Assembly: GCA_014529385.2 (NCBI GenBank)
Contig: CM043958.1
Coordinates: 118,043,018-118,107,017 of the forward strand
From: Adiantum capillus-veneris
Taxonomy: Eukaryota; Streptophyta; Polypodiopsida; Polypodiales; Pteridaceae
Direction of reading: 5' to 3'
DNA: 64,000 bases
The translations under genes were made by a program, and so were the position numbers. Below, one piece after another: positions 36,895-49,368 of this stretch. The notes under the pieces are model-generated. The model made no database searches. It saw only the letters and a list, made by a program, of their open reading frames with translations, and had not been told where the DNA came from. Positions within the stretch are counted from its first letter, which is position 1. Each line of letters opens with the position of its first letter.

Positions 36895-38430
36895 ATGGAG
36901 AGCCAACGCCAAATGTCTCGATATCCTCTTTTCTTTAGAGAGCCTGGAGAGGATGCAGAATTATTTCTAGCGAATTTCAAGATATCTTGCCGTATCAAGA
37001 GGATAGTAACTGATCAAGAACGTGTAGAAATGTTTGAGGTGGTCCTTAGGAAAGATGCTAGCACTTGGTTTGACTCTTTGCCTGAGGAAGTTAAAGGGAA
37101 TTAAGCGGAAGTTTTGAATCGTTTCAAGAAATACTTCTTTGATCCCCAAAACACTCAGAAATTATGGCAAGACATTGTTTCTCATAAGCAAAAAGACTTA
37201 GATGACTACTACTTGTACAAGCAAGAGTTCCTACGTCTTTGGGCTCTATGGATACGAAATGTTGCTAACCCTAGTGATGGTGCAGAATTTCTAAAGAAGG
37301 AGAGGTTCATAGCCGGACTCTTTCCTGACCTTAAGGTAAAAGTTGAGGCGGGTGCACCTGCTACCTTTGATGCAGCTGAAACTAGGGCTGCTGAGAAATA
37401 TAGGAAACTCAAGTGCTTCAGGGGTGAGGTTCCAATAGAAGGTCTTAGACCCAAAGGTAAGTCACAAGCATCAACATCTAAGGAGCTTCCTGAGGTAACG
37501 GCGTAAGTGATTGAGAAGTTAAATGAATCTTTAAGCAGCTTGTCAATTCACCTTGCACAAGCCGTAGGTCCAAAGGGACAAGCAAAGAAGTCAGAAGAGA
37601 GAGAGCCACGAACTAGGAGAGTCTTGCAATGTTGGAATTGCGGAGCGTCTGGACATGGGATGTATAATTGTCCTTGGCCCCGTGGAGAGCCAGGGAGACC
37701 TAACTTGAATTACCCAGTGATGAATGCAGGAGAAGGAGTTGGTCAACAACCAAGGCTTCTACAAAGGCCAAATGGAACAAGACCAGCTCCACAAGGGGTA
37801 GAAGGAGTTCCACCTTTGCCAGATCCAAATGTGCATGTGGTAGAGGTGACAAATTCAATTGAGGTTGACATGGAAGCCAATGGCATTAAGCGTGGCCGAG
37901 GGAAAGGTAAAGAGAAAGAAGGAGTCATATCACAGAGTGACCATGGACAAGGCAAGAAGGCAAAGGAGACCAAGGAAACCAAGAGGACTCGACGTCGTAT
38001 CAACCTCCAAGACTTCCCTCTTGGACATGGTATGGCTCCGTACAACTTGTTGGAAGACATGAGAGGTAAGGGTCCTGATATTTCATGGCCTCAATTTATT
38101 GCATTATGTCCACAAGTTAGGAGGGATTTAACAAGGGCAATTAGCACTAGGAGAAAGGTGAAAGAGAGTGTGCCTGTTGTAAAAATTGCACAAGCTGAAA
38201 TGAATGAGGACATTACACCTGTGCTGGATTGTTACATAAAAGGGAGATTGGTTAGGAAAGGTCTAGTGGATGGGGGTGCACAAATTTGCATCATGACAGA
38301 GGGACTCATGCAAAGACTAGGCATGCACATCCATGAGACACCTGAAATCAAAGTCAAGATGGCAAACAATAGCAAGGCTAGGTGCGTAGGCATTTGTAAA
38401 AAATGTTTTTGTGGAGGCCTTTGGCATTAA
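36895..38430 (+). pseudogene. Element E gag and protease
   Basis: ATG 36895 opens MESQRQMSRYPLFFREPGED and a retrotrans_gag domain (TWFDSLPEEVKGN, then RFKKYFFDPQ). In-frame TAA codons occur at 37102 and 37504. The first falls where gag proteins of this type usually have Trp. A CCHC knuckle (CWNCGASGHGMYNC) starts at 37630, followed by a Lys/Arg-rich linker at about 37880-38010. The protease core is LVDGGAQICIM with Asp at 38269, so Gly replaces the usual Ser/Thr after Asp. A 1-nt frameshift in the A run at about 38397 separates gag-protease from pol. Confidence 0.9.
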
Positions 38431-40438
38431 GAAGACAGTGGATTTCTATGTCATGTCTACCAAAGGAAATGGTTACCCATTTATCCTAGGGAGACCATGG
38501 ATAATGAAAATGCGAGCTTTGCAGGATTGGGAGAGTGGAAAGCTAATTTGCAAGAACGACAATCATAAGAAGGTTGTCTTTGACATGAAGGAGCAACGCC
38601 AAGAGGAGCTCCATGAAGAATCATCTCAAAGTGAGACGGAAGAAGGTTGGACCGATAGCACTTCAGAAGAAGAAAGTAGCGGCAGCATTATTGAAGAGGA
38701 GTCTTCCATCGAAGTCATGGGGGTAAGGTTTAAGCCAAGCAACCAAGAGACCTCTTGTCAAGGCTTGGAGGAGGTAGGTCCTCAAGAGAACGAAGGTGTT
38801 CAAGATGAAGGGATGCTGGGAGGTATGCTATCAACAACACTTACAAAGGACGAAAGAGAGGAGTTCAAATGTGTGCTAAGGAATTTTCCTAGGCTTTTTG
38901 CTAAAGACTACACCGACGTGCGTGGGGTAGATGTTGTTCAACACAAGATTGAGTTAAAGCCTGAGGCCACACCTAAAGCTCAGAAGCTACGAAGGCTAGG
39001 AGTTATAAAGGAACAGGCTCTACTTAAGGAGGTAAGAAAGCTTCTAGCAGCAGGTTTCATTTATCCAGTGGAGAATTCAGAGTGGGTCTCTCCTGTTTTT
39101 GTCACTCCTAAGAAAAATGGCAAGTGGAGGGTGTGTGTGGATTACCGTCCCCTCAATGAGGCAACAAAAAGAGATCACTTTCCCCTCCCATTCCAGGATG
39201 AGATACTAAATGAGGTAGCTGGTCATGAGAAGTACACTGTGTGCGATGGTTACTCAGGTTACTTTCAAATAGGGATTGCATTGGAGGATCAATTGAAAAC
39301 AACCTTTATCACTCCTTGGGGTTATTATGCTTTTAGAGTCATGCCATTTGGTCTGACAAATGCTCCTGCAACATTCCAACGTTTCATGAATATGGTGTTT
39401 CAAGCATTCTTTGGAAAGTCAATTAGGGTGTTCATCGATGATTTCTGTATTTATAGCTCAAAATCATTGCATCTACAAAGGGTAGAAGAAGGTTTAAAGA
39501 AGCTCTACGACATGGGAGGTCAACTCAACCCCGACAAGTGCCATATAGGTGAGGATGAAGTAATCTTGCTTGGTCATAAAGTTTCTTACAAAGGCATTGA
39601 AGTGGATCCTTCAAAGGCAAAGGCTCTTATTGAGCTACCATCACCCAAGAGTCTTAAGGAGGTCATCTCATTCATTCAAAAGGTGAAGTATATGTTACGC
39701 TTCATTCACTTAGCCTCGGAGTTACTTCACCCTTTGCAAAAGTTGACACAACAAGTAGAATTTGCATGGTCTGATGAGCTTGAAGAGTACTTTTGTAACA
39801 TTAAAGACATTTTGTCAGAGCTACCAACACTCATGCCTCCTTGCTGGGAGTACACATTCTTTGTTAGCTCTAGTGTTGGGAAAGAAACAATTGGTGCAGT
39901 TTTGTTACAACAAGATCCCTATAGTACCAGGATGTGGCCCATCTACTTTGCTAGTGGGGTCATGAATGCTTTAGAGAGAGGCTACACGGAGGCAGAACTC
40001 ATGATGCTTTCTCTCATGTTTGCGATAAGGAAGTTTAGATCCTACTTGCTCCCAAAACCTTTTGTAATCCTCACCGCAGAGAATTTGTTCCCTTGGGTGT
40101 CATCTCAAATGAATCTTAGTACTAGGATCTCAAAGTGGATTATGGAGTTGCAAGAGTTTCAATACTCTTTCAAGGTAGAAGATAGTGTGCGTGCACAATT
40201 GGCAGGGATTCTCACTTATAGGGTGCATGAAAAGGAGATTAAGGTGCCTGAAGTAAAGACCCTACCATTGCCACCACCAAAAAGTATTCCTAATGCTTTT
40301 ACCTTGTTCTTTGATGGAGCTTTTCGTCGAGCCACAGGAAAAGTAGGGGGAGGTCTAGTGTTGCTCAACCCAAGTGGAAAGGTGGTCATGAAAGAGAAGT
40401 TCAATCTACCAAGTTCAGCTAGCAACAATGAAGCATAA
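38411..40438 (+). pseudogene. Element E reverse transcriptase, decayed RNase H and start of second RNase H
   Basis: The frame begins inside the protease C terminus (PFILGRPWIM), passes an acidic linker and enters the RT ([24 protein letters not shown]). The active site is VFIDDF with both Asp at 39437-39442. The first RNase H that follows has lost catalytic Asp: FFVSSSVGK at about 39860 where VDAS is usual, and TAEN at about 40073 where TDH is usual; only the Glu (YTEAEL) remains. A second RNase H starts at about 40310 with LFFDGAF and reaches NNEA, where TAA at 40436 replaces the catalytic Glu position. Confidence 0.93.
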
Positions 40439-42175
40439 TATGACACTCTACTTCATGGTTTGAAGATATGCATTGGCCAAGGGATAAAACATCTCATGGT
40501 AAAAGGAGATGCACTTCTCATTGTTAAACAGATTTTAGGCATTTGGGCATGCAAGAATGAAAGCTTAAGGACAAAAGTTCATGCCATTCGTAGGCTATTT
40601 AATCAATTTGGGGAGGTGCAATTATATCATATTCCTAGGAAACAAAATGAAGATGCTGATTTACTTGCACAACAAGCCGTTGCATGTGTAAAGAAAGAAG
40701 TGCAGGTCATCATGGTGGCGGCTGCTATGAAGCAACCGAGGTACCAGGGATTGGAGTCATTGGCTCCCATCATTGGCTACATTTTAGAGGGTGAGTTTCC
40801 ACCAGACTTCACAAAAGCTCAGAAGAGGAGACTCATGAAGAAGGCAAGCATGTATCTCTTCCTAGAAGGCTCCCTCTATCAAAGAGGGAAGGATAAAGTG
40901 TGCAGAAGAGTACCAACTATCAAGGAAATTCCAGCCATTCTAAAAGGTTTGCATGAAGAGGCATGTGGTGGTCATTTTGCCCAAGAATCAACTGTGAAGA
41001 AGATTTTGCTTGCGGGGTATGTTTGGCCAAGCTTGCATGTGGATGCTCAACATTGGTGTAAAAGCTGTCACAATTGTCAGATAAATGGAAATAGAAGGCT
41101 GGTGCATGGCTCGAGGCAAATAGTTCTTGAAAATGGACCCTTTGAAAAGTGGGGCATTGATGCTATGGGTCCTCTGCCTAGGACAAAAAATGGTAAACTC
41201 TACATTCTAGTGGCTGTAGACTATATGACTAGGTGGGTGGAAGCTCAAAGTGTGGCAAGAGTGAATGAGAGGACAGTTAGCAAGTTTGTGTACAATCACA
41301 TTTGTTGCAGATTTGTCACACCTTTGGAGATTGTTTCTGATAATGGTCCAGGGTTTAGAAAGGGATTGCTCACAGAAGTCTGTGAAGAACTTCGCATTCT
41401 ACATCGTCACAGTACACCCTACTATCCCCAATCAAATGGTTTGGTAGAAAAAGCTAATGGTGTCATTGCAGGCATCATTAGAAAGATGGTGAAAAACAAG
41501 ACAAAGTTGTGGTATGACTTCTTGGATGGTGCCTTGTGGGCATATCGAACCACATATAGGGAAGCCACGGAGTTCACACCATTTCACTTGGTCTATGGTC
41601 AAGAGGCTTTGCAGCCTATCGAGCTCAACATTCCAACAATGCGACTTCATGGCAAAGGAGCATAAGATGATCAAGAGGTATGGATGGATCGACTTCTTAC
41701 CTTAGCTGAGCTTGAGTGGAAAAGAGAAGCAGCATACGAGTGCTATAAGAGGAAAGCCACACAGACAAAGGAGAAGCTTGACAAGAAACTGAAGGACAAA
41801 GGCATCAATGAAGGAGATCTTGTGCTAAGGTATGACAATCGACTCCATAATCGTTTTGATGCCAAATTTGAAACAAGATGGCAGGGGCCATACATAGTCA
41901 AGAAGGCTTTCAATTCAAGTTACTATCAACTTATGGACTTGAATGGTAAAGAGCACTCCAGGAAGGTAAACGGGTATCGCTTGAAGCCCTATTTGAGTCG
42001 CCTTCTACCAAAGGATCTACCAAAGATCTGTCCAAAGGCCGTTGTCTCATGTAAGTATTGTTACACGAAGCATGAGTGTAACACAAACCAAAATTCCAAG
42101 GGGCCAAACAATGAAGATCTTGTCAAGGACTCTGAAGCACTCTCTTTGGAAAAGATTCTTTATGATGGTACATGA
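40439..42175 (+). pseudogene. Element E second RNase H (end) and integrase
   Basis: In the same frame after the TAA, the second RNase H continues (YDTLLHGL, VKGDALLIVKQ and NEDADLLAQQ, which hold two further catalytic Asp). The integrase zinc module has His residues in HEEACGGHFAQ and CKSCHNC. The core triad is in KWGIDAMG, IVSDNGPGF and PQSNGLVEKANG. A TAA at 41663 interrupts the frame, then 41684-42175 gives the C-terminal domain (GDLVLRYDNRLHNRF, WQGPYIVKKAF). No chromodomain is seen, in line with the Tat lineage. The tail contains CKYCYTKHEC, a Cys-rich motif of unknown role. Confidence 0.92.
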
Positions 42176-42187
42176 ATATACCATCAT

Positions 42188-42203
42188 CCTGGGGGAGGGC
42201 TAA
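42188..42203 (+). promoter_or_regulatory. Polypurine tract of element E
   Basis: CTGGGGGAGGGCTAA immediately before the 3' LTR. Confidence 0.85.
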
Positions 42204-44606
42204 TGATAGCCGTTTTTCGGCTCTCTGTAATTTCCATAGTGAGTTATCTCACCCTATCAAATCACTCAAACATTGTGGTTACCCTCACCCTTTCACTGTA
42301 TATAGGTGCGTGTGAGTTAGGGGACTTTTCCCATATCTCCTTACTGAAATAAAAAACCCTCAATTAGCTAGTCACTGGGCTAGTTGAGCCATAAAAATAT
42401 ATATATATATATATATAAAATATAAGTATATTATGGCCCATGCGTATGTAAATATTTCTTTGTATATAGGGCCTAAATAAAAGATTTTTTCATAATTATT
42501 TTGGTATTTATTTAAATATTTCTACCTGGGTGTGTGTTATTTATGCTCTGTACATTGCCTCACCATTACCACAATTTTTCTTACCATTTTCATACTCTTT
42601 ATTCCATATAGAAATATTTTCATGTAAGCTTCTCTTATATTTGGTGTAACTCCACCCCAACAAAAATCCAAAAAAACTAGTTTTATTTATGTGTATATTT
42701 TTTCACTATAGTGATTTTTCCCTTCCTACATTATTTTGTTTTTTTTATAAAAAAAATTAGAACACCAAAAATATTTATCTTTTTATGGTAGCCTCATAAT
42801 GAGAGAGATTTCTTTTGACCCCTTTATATTTTTTCCACTTATATTATTTATATTTGACATGTACATATTTTTTAGACCCCTCAATATTTGATTTTCTTAG
42901 TTGTACTATTCACTTATATCATGATCTCAACAATATCTTCAATTATAGACCTACCAAATAAGGTCAAGGGTAGGTGGCATGCATACATGCACTATGGAGG
43001 GCTCACTCTTGGAGGTATTCAAAAGAATCATCCAAAGAAGGACCCCACAAGGACCTTGTGCAGTGGAAAAAAACGGTCGGTCTTGCTGAATTTTTAAAGT
43101 TCACTTGCTCTCCGAATTTGAAAAGGTGATACAAACAAAAGTTGTAGCTCCTGGGCTGAAATTTTGCCTCAAATTTTTTCATATTTTTTTGAGCTATGAG
43201 CTGTGAGCTATGATTTTATTAGTGGACCCCAGTTTTCCCATGCTATGCAGCCACACTCTCTCTTCCACTTTATCATTTTCCTCTTTCACACACACTTCTC
43301 CACTCATCATCCCCACCTCTCTCACCACTCCTCTCTGCACCCTACTCACCTTCTCCTCAACCTTGACGAATAAGAGAAACCATGGTGAACTCATAACTCC
43401 CACACAGAATTCCATTCCAAAATTGACCACCTACTCTCATTTTTCCTCCTCCAAATTACCCATATCTATCAAAAAGACCACAAAATTCAGTCTCTTCTCT
43501 TAAAAGGCGGCATCATGGTGGTTGATTACTCAGCTTCAATTACCTTGTCTCTCAAGGAAGGTCAAGAGTGGAGAAAACATGTACCGTCAAAGCTAGTGGA
43601 CCATCAACAAGCGTCAAAATTGGCCCTACTCAAGACACTTGGAGCATCAACCTTGTAACAAATCCACCTTTTCTTACCTCTTAAGAGTTTTTCTTCCTTA
43701 TTTGTATCCTACATGGATACTCCCATTGTATCCAATTCCATTTGTAAATTAATACTAACTCTACTAACACTAACCCACTATGAAAAGTCCTATCACCTCC
43801 ATTTCTCTCCTCTCTCTTTCCCCACCAACTTCTTGATAATTCCAAGCAAAAGAAATTAGATAAATTGCTGAAAATCTAACCCAACCATGGTTAGAGGAGT
43901 AACCCTAGCCTTCAAAATTGCTATAAAAGGAGGGTGTAGCTAGCACAAAAAGGGGGGAGCCATAAGCAAGAGCACTACGCTATAGCTTGAGAAACCAAGC
44001 TCAACCTCTCTAGAAGGAGCTCTTGAGTGGAAGCTCATTGTCTTATGCATGTGCATGTGTTGTAATAGGGGATTAGCAAGGGAACTCTATGCCATTGTAA
44101 GAGAGAGAGTGATCATTCAATTGAGAGTAGGAAATCTATCATTTCTCCTACTAGTGTAAGCCCAACATTTGCTGAATCAAGGAGGGTGTATTTGGACTAA
44201 GCTTGGATACTTTGTCTCCCTTCCAACGTGAAGTAATGGACAACAATGATGCGTAAGTGTCTTGGTGTTTTTTGTTAAGTTCTTGATAGCTTGTCTCTGG
44301 TGTTGTCATCAATCTAGCCATAAATCCCACATACTGTAAGAGGGCAACAGGGTGGAGAGGACTCCCCTAGCCTTAAGACAGTGATTGGGGTGGCTTTTCT
44401 TGTGATGTGCTGTGGTGAAATTTACGCAAGCTATGTTGAACAAATACTAATCTCACTTTAATTTGTCATGACAGATTTGTAAGAAGGTATTAGTGCAACA
44501 AGCACCCCCTCCCCCTTTCTCTCTGTTTCTTACACATATATATTTATGTTTGCTTGATCATTAACGATACACTTCAAAGCAGCCCGAGCACCATCTCTCT
44601 CTCTCT

Positions 44607-44687
<81 letters not shown>

Positions 44688-44961
44688 CCTCTCCCCCTCG
44701 TGTTTTAGTGTGTGAGAGTGTTCCATTGGTGTTAGGGTTAGTGTAAATTTCTTGCTTGTTTGTGGGTTGCTCTAACGATTCTCCTCTTTTGCGTCCTAGT
44801 TCGCTCTTAAACTAGGTGGTGCCCCTTGTGTAGTTGGGATTTGGCTGGGGGTTTGTTGTTTTGGTTTGTGTTGTGTTGTGCCCTAGCCCCATTGAGCAGC
44901 ACGGGAGCCTTGAAGGGTGTCTAGAGGTTGCTCTTCTTGTTGCCCGCCCCGGACCGCTTCA
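42204..44961 (+). repeat. 3' LTR of element E
   Basis: 2,758 bp, very similar to 33247-36281. It lacks the extra copies at 33636-34030 and most of the AT expansion, but has a longer CT tract (44594-44685 against 46 bp). Confidence 0.95.
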
Positions 44962-44965
44962 ATAC

Positions 44966-45376
44966 CCTATCTCTCTAAGAGAGACATGACCCCGTGTTGT
45001 TGCCTCGTCTAGCCCTAAGGCAACATGATAGTATCCTATGAGTCCTAAATAGCACGTGGACTCATATAGACCTACCAATAGATGGGATGGATAATAGTGT
45101 TTTCTACAAAGAAGAAAGTGTATGTTAAGAAAAATCCAAACCTATTGCAAGACATAACAAATATTGATTCAAAAGCCATGCCTTATGACATCCTAAGATA
45201 TGGACAACATCATTTGCAGGTATGGGTCCCCTCCAAAAAAGTGGATCTATGCTTCATACAACATGGTTAGTATGCTTTACTCATTCAAACATTGAAAACA
45301 TGTGAGGCAACAAATTACCTTGAATATATTCAGATACCCCATCCATTGTGTATTTGATTGTAGATCGGTTGGCCAT
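44966..45376. other. Flank between Gypsy E and the Helitron; no gene assigned
   Basis: A 62-codon open frame at 45082-45270 (MGWIIVFSTKKKVYVKKNPN) has no recognisable similarity. A 7-bp stem inverted repeat (GTTGCCT/AGGCAAC) is at about 44998-45024. The 3' end of the Helitron may lie in this region but I could not place it. Confidence 0.4.
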
Positions 45377-45429
45377 CTATAAACAAGTACAAAAAGTAGG
45401 ATTAATATAAAACTTCACTTGAAAGAAAG

Positions 45430-46870
45430 TTAATGACAAAGAGTAATGCATGGATGAAAGATAGTGTGATACCTTACCATCTATTAGAATCTTTATGGCA
45501 GTAGAAAAACGCACACAATACATCGCTACATAGAGCTGACCATGAGTAAAAACAGGTGTAGAAAGGTATAAACCTAAGAATCCAAGTGTTTGACCTTGTG
45601 CCTTGTTGATGGTCATTCTGAATGCAAGTCTCACAGGAAATTGTTTGCGCTTCATTTCAAAAGGTAATCCTTGAGAACCTCCTATGATAAAGTCGATCCT
45701 TGGTATGAACAAATTGTCTCCAACATGAGAACCTGTGATTACTTCTGCCTCAATGACCCTGTGATAAAAACGCTTACATATCAATCTTGTCCTACTGCAT
45801 AAACCACGCCTTGGATCCAGGTTGCGAAGGAGCATGATTGGAGCATTCTCTTTCAGGTGCAAGCAGTGTGGTGGGAAGCCACCACCAAGATTCAATGAGT
45901 TTAAAAACTCTATTGGGATATAGCCCACCATTACAATCTGATGTACAAAGAGAATCTGCACTCAAGTATTTTTTGTCAAGTCCTCTCATTTTATGCATAG
46001 CCAAGTCATTGATTATGGAAACACCCTTATTGCGTGGTGCAAGAAAACCATTGTCCCTAAAGAAGCTTGCATGTCTTTGGACATTTTGTAAGTCACCATA
46101 TATACTGTGAATTAGGCCTTGAACATTGTTATCTTTGAGTATTATACTACTTGGAAATGCTACAGTATCAAGTAAATCCCCACAACATACATTCCCATTG
46201 CCAATGTCTAGTACCCATTTTGCAAAGTCTCTCTCAATCAACTCATTAGAACAATGAATTACACGCATGTTCTCTGTTAGCTTCAGAGTCTTCACATGTT
46301 TCCATACATAAGATCGGCGCAAAACAGCATCAACAATATGTCCTCGACTTCCTTTGGGCACAATCGTGGCAAAATTTGTCTAAAATCGCCCCCAAGGAGA
46401 AACACCTTCCCCCCAGACAATGCATCACTTTGCATAACATTTCTCAATGTCCTGTCCAAGGCCTCCAAAGCATAATGATGGACCATGGGAGCCTCATCCC
46501 AGATGATCAATGATGCTAATCTCAAAAGCTCTGCAAGTTGACTATCTACTTTGATGTTGCATGTTGATTCAGACTGCACTTCTATTGGTATCTGAAATCT
46601 TGAATGTGTTGTACACCGATTGCTAAGAAGTAAAGCTACAATTCCTGAGGATGCACATGCTAAAGAAACATTGTGTTGACCACGTACACAACAAAGTAGT
46701 GCATTATAGAGACAAGTCTTCCTAGTCCCATGGGGTCCATCCAAGAAAAAAATTGTCCCATTTGATGAGTCAAATGCTTGCATGATTTCATTATAAGCAC
46801 CTCTTTGTCCACAATTCAAAGATGCTTCCATATGAATGACTAAAGTCATTTGCTTATTTGCATTGAACAT
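45430..46870 (-). pseudogene. Helitron PIF1-like helicase domain
   Basis: Three overlapping frames encode the helicase. At 46870-46292: Walker A region FLDGPHGTRKTCLY, Walker B IIWDEAPM and the GGDFRQILP motif. At 46361-45792: TLKLTENMRV. At 45961-45430: late motifs FRMTINKAQGQTL and YVAM near the end. Walker A should read GxGGTGKT; His and Arg replace two Gly, so ATP binding is probably lost. Two frameshifts also break it. In an intact Helitron this 5'-to-3' helicase unwinds the donor strand during rolling-circle transposition. Confidence 0.88.
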
Positions 46871-48440
46871 CCTCTCTTCTGCTTTTCAAACCACTCCCAC
46901 ATCCAAATAATCCAGAACGGTCTACTTCGGGCATCCCAGAGTAGTCACAAAGTTTTTTCCCATATGATTGAAGCAGAGACTCCAAGTTACATAATTCTTG
47001 ATTCTTAGCTATCTCATGACATACACCATCATCACTTGTACATTCATGCAAATCATAAACATAAGCCTCAAAAAGATCCAAGGAGAATCGGTGCCACAAT
47101 GTACCTGGACATAATGGCTCACAGAATACCAAGATCACAACAAATAGTTGTCGTAAGTGCAAGCCTGTACTTGTACATGATGCCTCTTGCAAACACATAA
47201 ACCATTCATCATCATTTTGTAGCAAACCCCTAGCACTCCAAGCTTCCTTGAAAGTGGCATAGATTTTTCCATTGAAAGTGCAAAGCTCCTCAAATGATTT
47301 ACAACCCTTGTATATGGTAAGCAGCATACACAAGTAATAAAGATCGACAGCATTGGGAACAACATTGTACATTCTCCCGATAGTATCACCTCTTTGCCTA
47401 TGTGACCACACTTTATTGGTGGAGTTCCAAAACCATTTGGAGGGAAAATCTATATATAAGAGAGCATTTGCTTCTGGATATTTTTGATTCGCTACAAACC
47501 ACTCTGTAAGTGTTGTCTTCCTATTATCATCACATTATTCATCAATTTGGATATGTCAGTAGAGTCTCCAAAAGCAACTACATTCTATTGCCGGAGATGC
47601 ACTTGCAAATGCAGTATATCAGGCTTTTCCTCATGCAATGAGAATCCAAAAATTCTCATAGTGTGCATCTAAATAACTCTTGATTTCATCAAGAACACCT
47701 TCTCCATCTTGGAGCAAAAATGTGGCCCTATCATGTCCTTTGTACACATACTTATAGAGATACTTCATTGCTGATATTATCGAGCATATCTCTACATTGA
47801 TGTGAGCTCTATATCTTAGAGACAACAATGGATTATAGGAACAATCCATATGTTATCAAGCCTCTCTTGCTTTTGAACCACATCTTGCCGCATATACCTT
47901 GGATATCCATCACCATCAATAGGAGTAGTTTCACAAAACTCGCGTGGGTATTTGAATCTACATCTTCCATCTACAATGCATGGAGCATTTGGATCCAATG
48001 CACCACACGGACCATGAACATTACAAATGACTCACAACATTATACAAATCAAGGAATAATTTTTTATGTAGAAGTTTAGCACAAACCATTCTATTGTAAT
48101 GCCACGTCTCTGTTGGCTTATATTCGGATGCAAGAATCAATAAGATATGAGCATGGGGAAGACCTCTCTTCTAAAATTCTATCACACAAACATGTCCAAC
48201 AACCTTTCCAAAGATAGCCCTTTTAAGAAGCAAGTCCATCAAATCTTTGAATTTATGATAAAAGACACGCGTAGTCAAGTCAGGACGATCAAAATCAGTC
48301 TGTCCTGGCAATAACGTATCTTCTATTTCCTTCCACCTTGGGTTGCATGTAAAAGTTATGAATAGATCAGGCTTTCCTCTCTTACGTACAATTGCCATGG
48401 AATCTTGATAGAGTTGGTGCATGTATCGAGGTCCCCCCAC
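46854..48440 (-). pseudogene. Helitron Rep domain (HUH and tyrosine motifs) and Rep-helicase linker
   Basis: At 48440-48171 the Helitron_like_N end reads GGPRYMHQLYQDSMAIVRKR, then KPDLFITFTCNPRW. After a TAG at 48171 (probably from CAG) the frame continues as KRGLPHAHILL, where His-Ala-His is the metal-binding HUH motif (48147-48155). The catalytic tyrosine region MKYLYKYVYKGHDRATF lies at 47715-47772 with both tyrosines present. 47411-46854 is the linker to the helicase. Rep nicks and rejoins one strand during transposition. Stops and frameshifts make this copy inactive although the catalytic motifs survive. Confidence 0.88.
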
Positions 48441-48447
48441 AAAAGAT

Positions 48448-48452
48448 GAAGG
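48448..48452. repeat. Target site duplication of element F
   Basis: GAAGG here and at 50271-50275. Confidence 0.92.
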
Positions 48453-48524
48453 TGTTGGAACCTGAGGCTATGGTGGGTGTAACCTGAGGCAAGCGATGGC
48501 ATGGTGCTGAGAAGCAGATCCGAG

Positions 48525-48593
<69 letters not shown>

Positions 48594-48746
48594 AGAGGGA
48601 GAGCTCGACACAGGAAGAAAATAACGCTTTGATTGAATTGATTGTAACGCCTTATAAAGTAAAAATATGCCATGCAAACTGTAAGTGGCCTGCATGCCTT
48701 GAGTCTTGTTCTCACGGGCTGACCGAAAGCGGGCTTGAACCCAACA
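48453..48746 (-). repeat. 3' LTR of element F
   Basis: 294 bp with a GA tract of about 60 bp (48529-48587). Confidence 0.93.
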
Positions 48747-49104
48747 ATCCCCCCTCAAGCCCAAACTGGACAAGCAACTCATGATACCTTGAGTTTTTGG
48801 TGTACTCGTCAACCGTGAGTTTATGGTTTTCTCACAACCAAGGATTTCTGGTGTATCCATAACCTGGTGCTATGTGTGTAACCCCCCTTGAACAGATAGG
48901 GTGTAGGTCAAAAAAACTTAGCTACCAAAAAATGGAGTTTTTGGTTCACTGCCAAACCTTGGGTTTAAGGTGTACCCAATAACCTCATGAGAAGTGATAA
49001 CAACAGGCTGAGAACTGACAAAATAGGAGGTCTTACCATTTATGGATGGCAGTGTCTATATCCCGTACAAAATTTGGACATGGCTGTAAGTGACATTTGA
49101 TAAG

Positions 49105-49368
49105 CTACAAACAAGGCTTTTGACAGGAAATATATGATTGTTTTTGACAATAGACAAAACCAACAAACATACTTATGACACTAAATTGGTAAAAAGGAAT
49201 TTTTAACCTAGTCTTCAAAGAGTTGCCATATTCATACGTCCTGGGATTGAAGCTATCTTGCATGCATTGATCAAATAGGTACACATAAATCTTCGTTGCA
49301 TCAACCTTGGCGCCAAAACTATCGCACCAAGTGTCGCCATCATCACCCAAATCTTCCATCTCCATCAC
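49105..49368 (-). other. Possible captured exon inside element F
   Basis: On the minus strand, CGCAG|TGATGG looks like a splice acceptor followed by ATG. The frame encodes MMEMEDLGDDGDTWCDSFGA and runs to a possible donor (CTAG|GTTAAA) at about 49205. The first 50 residues look like ordinary protein and the rest like intron translation. No family recognised. Other sequence in the interior is non-coding. Confidence 0.3.

Larger units (their letters stand above)
33247..44961 (+). mobile_element. Gypsy LTR retrotransposon E, Tat-like, with 3-kb LTRs
   Basis: An 11.7-kb element with long LTRs (3,035 and 2,758 bp), TG...CA ends and ATAC at both outer edges (33243-33246 and 44962-44965), a 4-bp or slightly decayed 5-bp target duplication. 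The interior reads two small ORFs, gag with zinc knuckle, protease, RT, a decayed RNase H, a second RNase H and integrase. The second RNase H before integrase is the hallmark of the plant Tat lineage. The coding region has one frameshift and four TAA stops, with nearly all catalytic residues kept. Confidence 0.95.

Noticed and set aside
37102-41665. TAA codons of element E as reassigned or edited codons
   Set aside because: Stop removal by U-to-C editing is known from organelles of ferns and hornworts, not nuclear retrotransposon RNA, and the element also has an ordinary frameshift.
44998-45024. Inverted repeat GTTGCCT/AGGCAAC as the Helitron 3' hairpin
   Set aside because: No CTRR follows at the expected 10-12 nt on the minus strand, so it is not a convincing terminus.
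45082-45270. 62-codon ORF between E and the Helitron
   Set aside because: Could be part of an exon, but nothing supports it beyond being open.
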